From NCBI GenBank assembly GCA_021827685.1, contig JAKAUM010000009.1:1-45919 (forward strand): DNA of 45,919 bases, written 5' to 3'. This stretch comes from a bacterium. Its GTDB lineage: Bacteria; Patescibacteriota; Minisyncoccia; UBA6257; 2-01-FULL-56-20. A program made the translations under genes and the position numbers. The notes under the pieces were generated by a model. That model did not search any database. It saw only the letters and a program-made list of their open reading frames with translations, and was not told the origin of the DNA. Below, one piece after another: positions 31,134 through 39,787 of the stretch (its first letter is position 1; every line of letters begins with the position of its first letter).

Positions 31134-31967
31134 CTACTTGTGGATAACGTCACGGAACTCTTCCGGGGGTTCCGTCTCGCATTTTACGCGTTCGCCGTCC
31201 GGCGCCGTAAACTCGAGCGAGAGCGCATGCAGCATAAGGCGGCGGGGAAACGCGCCCTCCGGCTGCGCCTTTGCCTTTGCGGTTTTTGCGGACGCCTCGG
31301 CGCGGGGACCGTAGAGCCGGTCGCCCGCGACCGGATGGCCGATGCTTGCAAGATGGACGCGGATCTGGTGCGTGCGGCCGGTTTTCGGAACGACTTCGAG
31401 AAGCGAATATGCGTCGGGTTGCGCGGAGGGCGAAGAAGGGGGCATGGCGAATGTCCGAAGTACGCGATACTCCGTAACGGCCTCTTTCGCCATTTTTAAA
31501 GACCGCACGCTGCGCTTTAAGCTTCCGTTCCGGATGCCGATCGGCGCGTCGATGACGCCGCGGCGTTCCTTCGGAACGCCGCGGACAACCGCGAGATACG
31601 TCTTCCGGACTTCGCGCTTCTCGAAAAGCGACTTCAAGTAGCGGAAGGCGGCCTGCGTCCTTGCCGCAACAAGGATGCCCGATGTTTCCTTGTCCAGCCG
31701 GTGCACGATTCCCGGCCTGAACTCCGGATCATCGCCGACGCTCCGCATTTCCGGATAGCGCGCGACAAGCCAGTCGGCGAGGGTTCGCATGGCACCGGTC
31801 CGGCCCGCGGCGGGGCGGCGGATCGGGTCCGCGGCGGAACCGGCTATCCGCGCCGCATGGACCTGAAGCCCCGCCGGCTTGTTTACCACGACAAAGCCGG
31901 CCGACTCGTACACTATCTCCGGTTCCTGCTCCGGCCTGCTTATTTTATTCAGAGAGCCGGATGCCAT
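31134..31967 (-). CDS. RluA/RluD-family 23S rRNA pseudouridine synthase
   Basis: The ATG at 31967 (277 residues) is used because the longer frame overlaps another gene. The catalytic Asp motif HRLDKETSGIL is near residue 95, preceded by VVVNKPAGLQVH and followed by KTYLAVVRG and GRTHQIRVHLASIGHPVAGDRLYG. No N-terminal S4 domain is visible, so target choice (RluA, RluC or RluD type) cannot be set. Its start overlaps the end of the upstream small membrane-protein gene by 19 nt. Confidence 0.92.
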   Translation of the reverse strand: MASGSLNKISRPEQEPEIVYESAGFVVVNKPAGLQVHAARIAGSAADPIRRPAAGRTGAMRTLADWLVARYPEMRSVGDDPEFRPGIVHRLDKETSGILVAARTQAAFRYLKSLFEKREVRKTYLAVVRGVPKERRGVIDAPIGIRNGSLKRSVRSLKMAKEAVTEYRVLRTFAMPPSSPSAQPDAYSLLEVVPKTGRTHQIRVHLASIGHPVAGDRLYGPRAEASAKTAKAKAQPEGAFPRRLMLHALSLEFTAPDGERVKCETEPPEEFRDVIHK

Positions 31968-32266
31968 TGCGTGATTGAAAACGCGGCGAGCAGGGAGACC
32001 GTTCCTTCGCCGGCCGCAGCTCCGAATAGGAACGCCGCGAGCGCCGCGCAAAAGGAGCGCGCGCCTTCGGCATGCCGGCGCTTGTAAGACGGCGTAAATG
32101 CGTAAATGCAAAATACGGCCGCGGCGGCGGCGAATTCGGGAAGGATACCGCCCGCAGGAAGACCAAGATTCCCGCCTTCCTGAAAAAGCGGAATGAAGAA
32201 GAAGAGCGCCGCGGCGCAGAGGAACCCTGCGGCGCCGTCCCCCAGATGCGTCTTCAGGTTTCGCAT
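31949..32266 (-). CDS. small four-helix membrane protein, unknown function
   Basis: The start is uncertain: 32284 gives 111 residues; 32266 gives 105 and follows TACGAT by 8 nt, fitting the local leaderless pattern. The protein has about four hydrophobic segments (AAGFLCAAALFFFIPLF; GILPEFAAAAAVFCIYAF; SFCAALAAFLFGAAAGE; VSLLAAFSITQW). No family is recognised. It is tucked between the lipase gene and the pseudouridine synthase, overlapping the latter by 19 nt and, with the longer start, the lipase stop. Confidence 0.5.
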   Translation of the reverse strand: MRNLKTHLGDGAAGFLCAAALFFFIPLFQEGGNLGLPAGGILPEFAAAAAVFCIYAFTPSYKRRHAEGARSFCAALAAFLFGAAAGEGTVSLLAAFSITQWHPAL

Positions 32267-32270
32267 ATTT

Positions 32271-35111
32271 TTATATCGTACCATGCGGCGCGGCGCAGAT
32301 GCGGGCGGACGGGGACGCCACGGTGAAGTCCGCTTCTTCCGTCCGCGGGATCCCTGCGCCGTTCACGGCGGTGAGCGTAAAGATATTCAGTCCGGGCGAT
32401 GTGAATGCCACCGTGGCGCCCGGCGCGACCGGAACGCCGTTCAGCGCGGCGCTCGTCGTCGCGATTCCGGATTCCGCATCGGACGCGGAAAATGACAATG
32501 TAGACGTTTCGCCGAAAACCGCGCCCGTGGGAAAATCCGGCAAGGCGAGTTCGGGCGGGGTCACATCGGCCGTCGACGAAGGGGTTGAGAGTACGGCGTC
32601 CGGCGCAAGCGCGGCCTCGCCCGCTCCCCCGCCGGATCCCGCATCCACTTTCAGTCCCATATCGCCGTCGAAGCCCGAGAAGTCGAGTTCCGCCGTCGTG
32701 CTCGCTCCCGCAACCGGGATTGCGGCATACGTCGCCGCGCGGACGGGAACGCCGCCGCTATATTCCCTGATCCGCATTTCGAACGTGCCGGTGGCGTCCG
32801 GGGCGGGAACGGCGACCACGCGATAGGCGCCGGAAGAAGGCGGCGGGAGCGTAACGAAGGCATTGTCGCCGATCTCTTCGAAGTCGCTGCCCGGAATGCC
32901 CGCAGTAGTTGTTTCCGAAGCCCCGCCGCCGCCCGCATGGCCGCCCGATGCGTCATATACGTCGAGCGACGCCGCACCGTGCGCAGCGAATTCGATCGTC
33001 GTCGCGGCGGCTGCCGGATCGCCGCCCGCGCCGTCGCCGAAGCATGCCGTAAGCGATTTTGAAATCCCTTTTGGCAGGGAAGAAAGCGCGGGCGGCTTTG
33101 CCCCGTCGATAATGCCGCGGATCAGCGCAAGCGGCACCGGGTCGGCCACGAGTCCCGCGTGGCTTACGCCCGTCGCGCCGCCAAGGATGAAATAATTATG
33201 GTAGCCGTCCGCGAGATCCATCGCGCTCGCCTCGGGCACCGTTCCATCGCCCGCCGTCCGCGAAACGTCCGTAACCCCCTTGTCATACAGCTCGAATTCA
33301 GAAGGCGTCGGCTCGCCGCAGCCGACGATATTGAACACGCCGGAAGCGTTCACCGGATTAAGATCGAGTCCCGCAGGATCAAGCCCGCCGTGGAACGCGT
33401 CCGCCGCGGCGAAAAGCCCCGTATTCGGCACGGTCGTGGAATCGTATGAGAGAGGCGCCCCGCCCGCGCCGCTCCGGAAATCACGGATATAGCCACCCGC
33501 AACGTCCGCGTATCGGCGAGACGGCAGGAGTTCATATATAGAAGGCATATTCGCCGAAATCTCCTTTGCCTTTTTTGCGCTAAGGCCGAACCCAAGCCAG
33601 TTCAGGCCTAGATCGTCGCCGTAATTTAAAAGTTTCCACGCCTTCGGCGCGCCGAGCTGGGGGACGCCCGCGAGCACCACTTTGCCGATCTTTTTCGAGC
33701 TCGTTGAATCGAGCCCTGAAAGGTATTTCTTGAGGAGAAGGCCGCCGAAGCTGTGGGCGATGATATCCACCTTCCCCGTAGGCGATGACGATGCCGCCTC
33801 CGAAATCTTCTCCGCAATCGCCGCGGATGAGCTCTCTGCGCCAAGGCGCCAGTCGTAGGGCGCGGCGAAAAGATTCTTTCCCTCCGCATAGCCGTCCGAA
33901 AGGAACGCGTCCATCAGGTTCTTATAGAACACGCCGCTGAACGGGATGCCGAGAAACGTCGCAGTCGCTTCGCGCAGGATGTCCGGCGCCACGACCGGCC
34001 TTTCGGGCGACGGCGCGCCGTTTTGGTAAAGCTTGAGATAGTCCAGATAACGGTCGGTGGACGAGACGATCATATCCTCCGCGTCCGGCCATACTTCTTT
34101 CCCTCCCTCATCCCCGCCCGCGCCGCGGTCGAGGCGCGACCCCATGATTCCCGGCACGATCACGAGCGCATTGCGCGTGGAGGATGTCGGGATGTTGAAA
34201 TCCACGTTCCCCGCCGCGCGGTACTCAACCCACGGCGAGCGGTATCCTTTTACCGCGTCCGCCGCGCGCGCCGCCCAATGGTATGCGCCGGGCGCAAGAT
34301 GCGCCACTTTGACGGAAGTGGTCGCGCCGGACGGCCCGGCGTCGCTCGCCGCCGTCGGCGTCCCGTCAAAAGGCATGGAGAACGGCTTCACCTCCACCTC
34401 GAATGCCACCGTGTCGCTTGCGAAGAACGACACCGGCGTCCCCGCGAACACCATCGTATCCCCGTCAGCATTTCCGTTTTCCGGCAAAGTCGGGTCGCCT
34501 GAGGCAAAGCTATCCCCGGAATATTGCGCGAGCTCCCCCACGGCGGCGGGCGACGCCGGGCCGCCGCTGTCCGCAAGCACAAGATACGCATCGAAACCGC
34601 CGCCGGGCGCGGGCGCTCCATACGGATCCGCTGGCATCGAACCCTGCGAGCTGAAGCTCGCCGCCCAACTCCCGCCGCCATTCGGATAGCCGAATCCTCC
34701 CGCGTCGTCGAACGTATATACCGCAGCGCGTCCGAGCTTCCCCGCCGCCTCGGCGGAAGTTATGCAGTGCCGGTATACGTCCGCACCGTTATGGTAGATG
34801 AATATGAGGACGCCCGTATTGGGCGCGACGGGGCAATAATAGCTCGCCCCGCGCTGTTCGTCGTTCTCGATATCGAGCGAAACCTGGACGTACTGCACTC
34901 CTCCTTCCCCGACGCCGTATGCACTTTCCATGCCGGCGAATCCGCCCCCGGGAAGCGGCGTGCCGCTGCCGTATTGCGCGTAGAGATTGGCCGCGCGGAC
35001 AGGCCGCGCCTGTATCGCAAATATTGCCGCCGCGGAAAAACCAACCACTGCCGCCAGGATGCCCGCCCTCGGCGCGAACGCCTCCGCGAACCTCCGCATT
35101 GTCCGTTTCAT
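32271..35111 (-). CDS. large secreted lipase/acyltransferase, LCAT-like alpha/beta-hydrolase
   Basis: This 946-residue protein has an N-terminal signal peptide (hydrophobic 17-34, cleavage plausible after VRA near 40) and several modules. Residues 40-300 form beta-rich N-terminal domains. Residues about 314-670 are an alpha/beta-hydrolase of the lecithin:cholesterol acyltransferase type. It shows VPGIMGS at 319-325, the nucleophile elbow AHSFGG with S454, the acid D622 in AGDGTVP and H651 in VSHAGL. The C-terminal 270 residues are Gly/Ala-rich with Ig-like segments and a DAESGI motif. It could hydrolyse or transacylate host or environmental lipids at the surface; substrate is inferred only. 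TAGCAT (35123-35118) ends 6 nt before the ATG. Confidence 0.85.
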   Translation of the reverse strand: MKRTMRRFAEAFAPRAGILAAVVGFSAAAIFAIQARPVRAANLYAQYGSGTPLPGGGFAGMESAYGVGEGGVQYVQVSLDIENDEQRGASYYCPVAPNTGVLIFIYHNGADVYRHCITSAEAAGKLGRAAVYTFDDAGGFGYPNGGGSWAASFSSQGSMPADPYGAPAPGGGFDAYLVLADSGGPASPAAVGELAQYSGDSFASGDPTLPENGNADGDTMVFAGTPVSFFASDTVAFEVEVKPFSMPFDGTPTAASDAGPSGATTSVKVAHLAPGAYHWAARAADAVKGYRSPWVEYRAAGNVDFNIPTSSTRNALVIVPGIMGSRLDRGAGGDEGGKEVWPDAEDMIVSSTDRYLDYLKLYQNGAPSPERPVVAPDILREATATFLGIPFSGVFYKNLMDAFLSDGYAEGKNLFAAPYDWRLGAESSSAAIAEKISEAASSSPTGKVDIIAHSFGGLLLKKYLSGLDSTSSKKIGKVVLAGVPQLGAPKAWKLLNYGDDLGLNWLGFGLSAKKAKEISANMPSIYELLPSRRYADVAGGYIRDFRSGAGGAPLSYDSTTVPNTGLFAAADAFHGGLDPAGLDLNPVNASGVFNIVGCGEPTPSEFELYDKGVTDVSRTAGDGTVPEASAMDLADGYHNYFILGGATGVSHAGLVADPVPLALIRGIIDGAKPPALSSLPKGISKSLTACFGDGAGGDPAAAATTIEFAAHGAASLDVYDASGGHAGGGGASETTTAGIPGSDFEEIGDNAFVTLPPPSSGAYRVVAVPAPDATGTFEMRIREYSGGVPVRAATYAAIPVAGASTTAELDFSGFDGDMGLKVDAGSGGGAGEAALAPDAVLSTPSSTADVTPPELALPDFPTGAVFGETSTLSFSASDAESGIATTSAALNGVPVAPGATVAFTSPGLNIFTLTAVNGAGIPRTEEADFTVASPSARICAAPHGTI

Positions 35112-35179
35112 GCCGCGATGCTACCACGCCGGGCATTAAACGGCTGTTAAATAATCGTGGAATGGTACTTACTCGCCGG

Positions 35180-35251
35180 TGCGCGTGGCAGGGATCGAAC
35201 CTGCGGCCTTTTCATTATCAGTGAAATGCTCTACCACTGAGCTACACGCGC
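35180..35251 (-). tRNA. tRNA-Ile (anticodon GAT)
   Basis: Acceptor GCGCGTG/CACGCGC, anticodon stem TTTCA/TGAAA with loop CTGATAA giving GAT, and T-arm GCAGG-TTCGATC-CCTGC with a normal T-loop. Discriminator A. The next bases are CCG, so the CCA end is not encoded. It lies 57 bp downstream of tRNA-Val, probably one transcript. Confidence 0.94.
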
Positions 35252-35308
35252 GATATCGCTTATTTTTACCCCGCCGCCGGACAAATCGCAAGCAATCCTC
35301 TAAAATCG

Positions 35309-35380
35309 TGCGTCCTGGAGGGATCGGACCTCCGGCCTCTACAGTGTCATTGTAGCGCTCTACCACTGAGCTAAGGACGC
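35309..35380 (-). tRNA. tRNA-Val (anticodon GAC), T-loop with C55
   Basis: Acceptor GCGTCCT/AGGACGC, anticodon loop ATGACAC giving GAC, all four arms paired and discriminator A. The T-arm is GGAGG-TCCGATC-CCTCC: position 55, almost always U (pseudouridine), is C. CCA is not encoded. Confidence 0.9.
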
Positions 35381-35394
35381 GGGAAAATGAGTTT

Positions 35395-35419
35395 GCGCGC
35401 GGCGCTCCGCGCCGCGCGC
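35395..35419. terminator. GC-rich 11-bp hairpin
   Basis: GCGCGCGGCGC pairs perfectly with GCGCCGCGCGC across a 3-nt loop. It sits between the stop of the small membrane protein (35439) and tRNA-Val. On the minus strand it is followed by AAACTCATTTT, a weak T-tract, so it may be a terminator or processing signal. Confidence 0.5.
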
Positions 35420-35438
35420 GACCAGAATATCATACGCG

Positions 35439-35660
35439 TTACTGCCCGTTATTGACAAGCCCCCGAAGGTCGAGTTGGCGCGCGCCTTGAAGGTTGAAAC
35501 CCGACTGCAAACTGCCGCTTGCCGGCGCGCTCACCGCCTGGTATACCGCGCCCGCAGCGTTGCCGATTCCCCATGCGTACGCGTAAATCACGATCCCCGT
35601 AAGCGTGAGCGCGAGTGCGGCGAGAACGATGTCCGGATGGCGGCGCAGGGTTTCCTTCAT
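35439..35660 (-). CDS. small single-pass membrane protein in the PilO-like operon
   Basis: The ATG at 35660 (73 residues, MKETLRRHPD) begins one base after the PilO-like stop; an upstream ATG at 35678 would overlap it by 17 nt. One hydrophobic segment (IVLAALALTLTGIVIYAYAWGIG) is followed by a short external tail (SLQSGFNLQGARQLDLRGL). The position after a PilO-like gene suggests a small pilus accessory such as a PilP-like partner, but no motif supports this. Confidence 0.55.
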   Translation of the reverse strand: MKETLRRHPDIVLAALALTLTGIVIYAYAWGIGNAAGAVYQAVSAPASGSLQSGFNLQGARQLDLRGLVNNGQ

Positions 35661-35661
35661 A

Positions 35662-36204
35662 TTATTGCGAAAATACATTGCCTTGCGCAGTCAGGCGATA
35701 GTCGGTCCCCTCGTTTACGAGGTCGAATGAGTCGATCGAGAGGAGGTATCCTTGCGCCTTCGTCTCTATGTCATCCAAAAAGGAGGTGACGTCGCTCCCC
35801 GCGCCGGTCGCGGACAGCGAAAAGCTCTGACTCCCGGGCGTATCGCCGGACGCCGCGACGTCATTGCCGGTGAACGTGACCGACACCGAAACCTTATGAC
35901 TGCCTCCCACCGTGTTAAGCCATTCGGGAAATCCTATAAGGGCGTCGTGCGTGGGAAGAAGTCCGCGCATGGCATCCATGTACGGCGCCGCTTTCGCGGC
36001 ATCGCTTTTTAGCGCGGCGAAATTGCCGAGTGCCGCATTCTGGCCGGCGATGAACCCGCGGTCGGAGATGATTGCCGCCGCCTGCCCCGAAAGATCGCCC
36101 GACAAGAATGCGAGTGTTACGACGGATGCCGCGAGCGTTCCCACGATGATCCCGCCGGACAGCCACCATTCCCTTTTCAGATTCCTTCCTCCCTCGGCGC
36201 CCAT
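35662..36204 (-). CDS. PilO-like type IV pilus assembly protein
   Basis: A 180-residue protein with a short cytoplasmic basic head (GRNLKREWW) and one membrane helix (SGGIIVGTLAASVVTLAFL). A coiled segment follows (QNAALGNFAALKSDAAKA) and then a ferredoxin-like fold (VSVSVTFTGNDVAASGD, SFSLSATGAGSDVTSFLDDIE). This is the PilO layout, in which the protein pairs with PilN in the inner membrane. It is separate from the main pilus cluster by about 5 kb. TAAAAT (36216-36211) ends 6 nt before the ATG. Confidence 0.65.
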   Translation of the reverse strand: MGAEGGRNLKREWWLSGGIIVGTLAASVVTLAFLSGDLSGQAAAIISDRGFIAGQNAALGNFAALKSDAAKAAPYMDAMRGLLPTHDALIGFPEWLNTVGGSHKVSVSVTFTGNDVAASGDTPGSQSFSLSATGAGSDVTSFLDDIETKAQGYLLSIDSFDLVNEGTDYRLTAQGNVFSQ

Positions 36205-36273
36205 ACGCCCATTTTAGCATATTAAAGGAGGATAAACGCCCGCTTTACTTTTCCAGGGATCCGACCGAGCATC

Positions 36274-37479
36274 ATGAAACCCAATATGGCGCGCCTCGAC
36301 GACTATCTTTATTACCATGCGCTCGCCGTGCATGCGCGGGGCGATACGGCGGCGCTCCGCAAATATCTCCGTGCGGCCCGCGGCAAGCCGGAAGAATTGA
36401 TCCGCGCCTCCTGCGGCCCATGGGAAGCGGCATACCGGCGCATTTCGTCCACGGTGACGTCCGCGAAAACATACTCTCCTCATTCTCCGGCATTGCCCTC
36501 GGCCCTCCCTGACCCGGCCGCGGAATGGGAAAAGCTTGCCCGCATCGGCGCGCGGCTCATCCCCGCAAGCGACGCTTCTTTTCCCGCGCCGCTCCGCAAT
36601 ATTCCCGGCGCGCCCTTCGGAATCTACCTCCTCGGCGCGCCGTGGCCGGCGGAAACGGCGGCTTGCGGCGGGGGCGAGGCATCCGGGCGCGGCGCGCCGG
36701 ACGGCGCCGGATCGCCGCCCGCCGCAATTGCGGTCGTCGGCACGCGCCGCGCGACCCCGGAAGGCAAAGCCGCCGCACGGCGCTTCGCGCGCGAACTCGC
36801 CCGCGCGGGATCGATCATTGTAAGCGGACTCGCCTTCGGAATAGACGCGGCGGCGCACGAAGGCGCGCTCGAAGGGGCGGGGGCGGGCGGGCGTTGTACT
36901 ACCGTTGCCGTCCTCGCAGGAGGCCTTGATAGCGTCTATCCGCGCGAGCATGCAAAACTCGCCGAACGGATCATCGCCTCGGGCGGCGCGCTCATCTCCG
37001 AATATCCGCCCGGCTCCCCTCCTTATCCCGACCGCTTCCTTGAAAGAAACCGGCTCGTAAGCGGCCTCTCCCGCGGCGTCCTCATCGTAGAAGCGCCCGC
37101 GGGATCGGGCGCCCTCGCCACCGCGCGCTTTGCGGCGGAGCAGGGCCGCGACGTTTTTGCCGTGCCCGGACCGATCACCCATCCAAACTACGAAGGGCCT
37201 CACGGGCTCATCCGTCAAGGGGCGGAGCTCGTAACGAAACCGGAGGACATCCTCGAGGCGTATGGCGCGGCGCCGGAGGCGAGAACCGTCCGCGTGATGG
37301 AAACCCTTCCGCCCGGAGAAAGGAAGGTTTTTGGAGCCCTTGCGGCGCACGGCGCGCCTGCGGATGTTGACAAAATCGCCTCGCTCGCTAAACTGGAACC
37401 CCAAATCGTGAACCGCGCGCTTTCGTTCCTTATCGCGAAGGAAATTGTCAGGGAAACGGAAGGCGGGTATACAATATAA
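36274..37479 (+). CDS. dprA: DNA-processing protein DprA/Smf
   Basis: DprA protects incoming single-stranded DNA and loads RecA during natural transformation. The 401-residue protein has an N-terminal SAM/HhH-like region, then the Rossmann core: AVVGTRRATPEGK, IIVSGLAFGIDAAAHEGAL, GGLDSVYPREHAKLAE, ISEYPPG and FLERNRLVSGLSRGVLIVEA. A C-terminal winged-helix (DZ/WH) domain ends the chain (ERKVFGALAAHGAPADVDKIA). An Ala/Gly-rich insertion (about 125-150) precedes the core. Alternative starts at 36274 and 36286 are possible; neither has a clear -10 at 6 nt. With the pilus genes it supports DNA uptake. topA follows after 13 nt. Confidence 0.94.
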   Translation: MKPNMARLDDYLYYHALAVHARGDTAALRKYLRAARGKPEELIRASCGPWEAAYRRISSTVTSAKTYSPHSPALPSALPDPAAEWEKLARIGARLIPASDASFPAPLRNIPGAPFGIYLLGAPWPAETAACGGGEASGRGAPDGAGSPPAAIAVVGTRRATPEGKAAARRFARELARAGSIIVSGLAFGIDAAAHEGALEGAGAGGRCTTVAVLAGGLDSVYPREHAKLAERIIASGGALISEYPPGSPPYPDRFLERNRLVSGLSRGVLIVEAPAGSGALATARFAAEQGRDVFAVPGPITHPNYEGPHGLIRQGAELVTKPEDILEAYGAAPEARTVRVMETLPPGERKVFGALAAHGAPADVDKIASLAKLEPQIVNRALSFLIAKEIVRETEGGYTI

Positions 37480-37492
37480 ACACCATCGCTCC

Positions 37493-39778
37493 ATGGATCT
37501 CGTCATAGTGGAATCGCCCACGAAAGCGAAGACGATCGGCAAATTCATCGGCAGGAATTTTACCGTGGAATCATCCTACGGCCATATTCGCGACCTCCCT
37601 AAAAGCAAGCTCGGCATCGACGTGGCGGGGGAATTCGCGCCGCAGTACGTTATCCCGGCAAAGGCGAAGCCCGTCGTCGCAAACCTGAAAAAGCTCGCAC
37701 GCAAGGCGAAAAAAGTGATTCTCGCGACCGACGAAGACCGCGAAGGCGAGGCGATTGCCTGGCACCTCGTTGCGGCGCTCGATCTCCCCGAAGCAAAAAC
37801 GGAGCGCATCGCATTCCACGAGATCACGGAGTCGGCAATCCGGTCGGCGCTTGAGCGGCCGCGCGCGCTCGACACCGCGCTCGTCGACGCCCAGCAGGCG
37901 CGCCGCATCCTCGACCGGCTCGTCGGCTACGGCCTCTCCCCTTTCCTCTGGCGGAAAGTGCGCTACGGCCTCTCGGCGGGCCGCGTGCAATCAGTCGCCC
38001 TGCGGCTCGTCGTCGAGCGCGAGCGCGCGATACAGCGGTTCGAAACGCAGGAATACTGGTCCATAGAGGGAACGTTCGCGACGGGACGCGCGGGCGCAAA
38101 AACAAAAGCGAAAGCTTCCTTCCCCGCCGCGCTTGTTTCCGTAAACGGCAAATCCCTCGGCAAGATGGACGTCAAAACGGGCGAGGAGGCGCGCTCTATA
38201 ATAGAGGGCCTTCAGGGAGCCCGCTACCGCGTGGCGTCCGTTGCGACCAAAGAAGTCCGGCGCAACCCGTCGGCCCCGTTCACCACGTCCACGCTCCAGC
38301 AGGAAGCCGCGCGGAAACTCGGCTTTTCGGCAAAACAGACGATGGTCGTCGCGCAGAAGCTCTATGAAAGCGGCTTCATCACCTATATGCGCACGGACAG
38401 CGTCCACCTCGCGGAAGCGGCGCTGGCATCGGCGCGCGAGGTGATCGGGCGCGAATTCGGCGCCGCATACCAGCTCGACGCCCCGCGCCGGTACGCGACG
38501 AAAACGAAAGGCGCGCAGGAGGCGCACGAGGCCGTCCGCCCGACCGATCTCCGCGCCGCGGATGCGCGGGCGCTCGGCATCGCGGACCGCGGCGCGGCGC
38601 GGCTCTACGGCCTCATCTGGCAGAGAACCATCGCCTCGCAGATGCGCGAAGCCCTTCTCGAACAGACCGCAATCGACCTCGAAGCGGACACGCCGCGCAA
38701 GGAAGTTTTCCGCGCGAACGGGCAAGTCGTGAAATTCGACGGCTTTATCCGCGTCTACGCCGAAGGCCGCGACGAAGGAGCGAACGGAAGCGGCGCGGGC
38801 GAAATCGAAGGCGTCCTGCCCAAGCTCGCGGAAGGCGAACCGGTCGGGGCGGAGGAGATCTCCCCCGTCCAGCATTTTACGGAGCCGCCGCCGCGCTATA
38901 CGGACGCGACGCTCGTGAAGGCGCTCGAGACGGAAGGCATCGGCCGCCCGTCCACGTACGCCCCCACTTTGAGCACCATCCAAGACCGCGGATACGTGGA
39001 AAAGATCGAGAAAAAATACCACCCGACCGAAATCGGCGCCCTCGTAACGGATCTCCTCGTGGAAAACTTTCCCGACATCGTGGATCTTAAATTCACATCG
39101 CACATCGAAGAGGAGCTCGACGAGGTCGCCGAAGGAAAGATGAAGTGGACGGATGTCTGCCGCGAATTCTACGGCCCGTTCAAGAAAGAACTCGACGAAA
39201 AGGAGGCATCCGTCGAAAAGCAGGTGGAAATTTCCACTACGCCGTGCCCCCACTGCGGGAAGCCGATGATCATAAAATTCGGGCGCATGGGAAAATTCCT
39301 CGCCTGCCCGGATCCCGCGGTGAAGGTGACTCTGCCCATGCCCGAGGAAGCGGAGAAAATCCGCGAACTCGGGGAAAAGACCAAAGACGAGCGCTGTCCG
39401 CTCTGCGGAAGCCGGATGAAAGTCCGGCGCGGGCGGTTCGGCTTCTTCCTCGGCTGCGAAAATTATCCGTCCTGCAAGGGCGTCGCGAAAATCTGGGATA
39501 AAACCGGATTCAAATGCCCCGCGTGTGCGGAATCCGCCGCCCGCCACGAGAACCCCGGCGACATCGTCATGAAAAAGTCCCGCGGGCGCGGGCGCCCGTT
39601 CTACGCCTGCACGCGCTATCCCGATTGCGAATTCGTAATGAACAAGAAACCCGAATCGGCAGCGGAGCTCGCGGAAGCGTTTGAAAAATGGAAAGCAAAT
39701 CCGCCGAAGGCGAAGCGCGCGCGGCCGGGCGGCGGGGCGGCAGAGATACGGAAAGCGGGAACTCCGCGGAACGGTTAG
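37493..39778 (+). CDS. topA: DNA topoisomerase I
   Basis: TopA relaxes negative supercoils. The ATG at 37493 gives 761 residues; the longer frame overlaps dprA. The Toprim domain carries IVESPTKAKTIGKF and ATDEDREGEAIAWH, and the active-site Tyr is Y298 in FITYMRTDSV. DNA-binding motif RPSTYAPTLSTIQDRGYVE is present. The tail has three Cys-based zinc-finger units: CPHCGKP...C, CPLCGSRM...CENYPSC and CPACAE...CTRYPDCEF. The first finger appears modified (FLACPDPAV), and the C-terminus is Lys/Arg-rich. Its stop TAG forms part of the -10 box of the next gene. Confidence 0.97.
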   Translation: MDLVIVESPTKAKTIGKFIGRNFTVESSYGHIRDLPKSKLGIDVAGEFAPQYVIPAKAKPVVANLKKLARKAKKVILATDEDREGEAIAWHLVAALDLPEAKTERIAFHEITESAIRSALERPRALDTALVDAQQARRILDRLVGYGLSPFLWRKVRYGLSAGRVQSVALRLVVERERAIQRFETQEYWSIEGTFATGRAGAKTKAKASFPAALVSVNGKSLGKMDVKTGEEARSIIEGLQGARYRVASVATKEVRRNPSAPFTTSTLQQEAARKLGFSAKQTMVVAQKLYESGFITYMRTDSVHLAEAALASAREVIGREFGAAYQLDAPRRYATKTKGAQEAHEAVRPTDLRAADARALGIADRGAARLYGLIWQRTIASQMREALLEQTAIDLEADTPRKEVFRANGQVVKFDGFIRVYAEGRDEGANGSGAGEIEGVLPKLAEGEPVGAEEISPVQHFTEPPPRYTDATLVKALETEGIGRPSTYAPTLSTIQDRGYVEKIEKKYHPTEIGALVTDLLVENFPDIVDLKFTSHIEEELDEVAEGKMKWTDVCREFYGPFKKELDEKEASVEKQVEISTTPCPHCGKPMIIKFGRMGKFLACPDPAVKVTLPMPEEAEKIRELGEKTKDERCPLCGSRMKVRRGRFGFFLGCENYPSCKGVAKIWDKTGFKCPACAESAARHENPGDIVMKKSRGRGRPFYACTRYPDCEFVMNKKPESAAELAEAFEKWKANPPKAKRARPGGGAAEIRKAGTPRNG

Positions 39779-39787
39779 AATAGGGCC

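Noticed and set aside
35169-35366. Minus-strand ORF containing AAGSIPATRTGE
   Set aside because: Another translated tRNA (Ile/Val) artefact.
36225-36233. Strong Shine-Dalgarno-like AAAGGAGG upstream of dprA
   Set aside because: No start codon follows at a usable distance; dprA begins about 40 nt further on.
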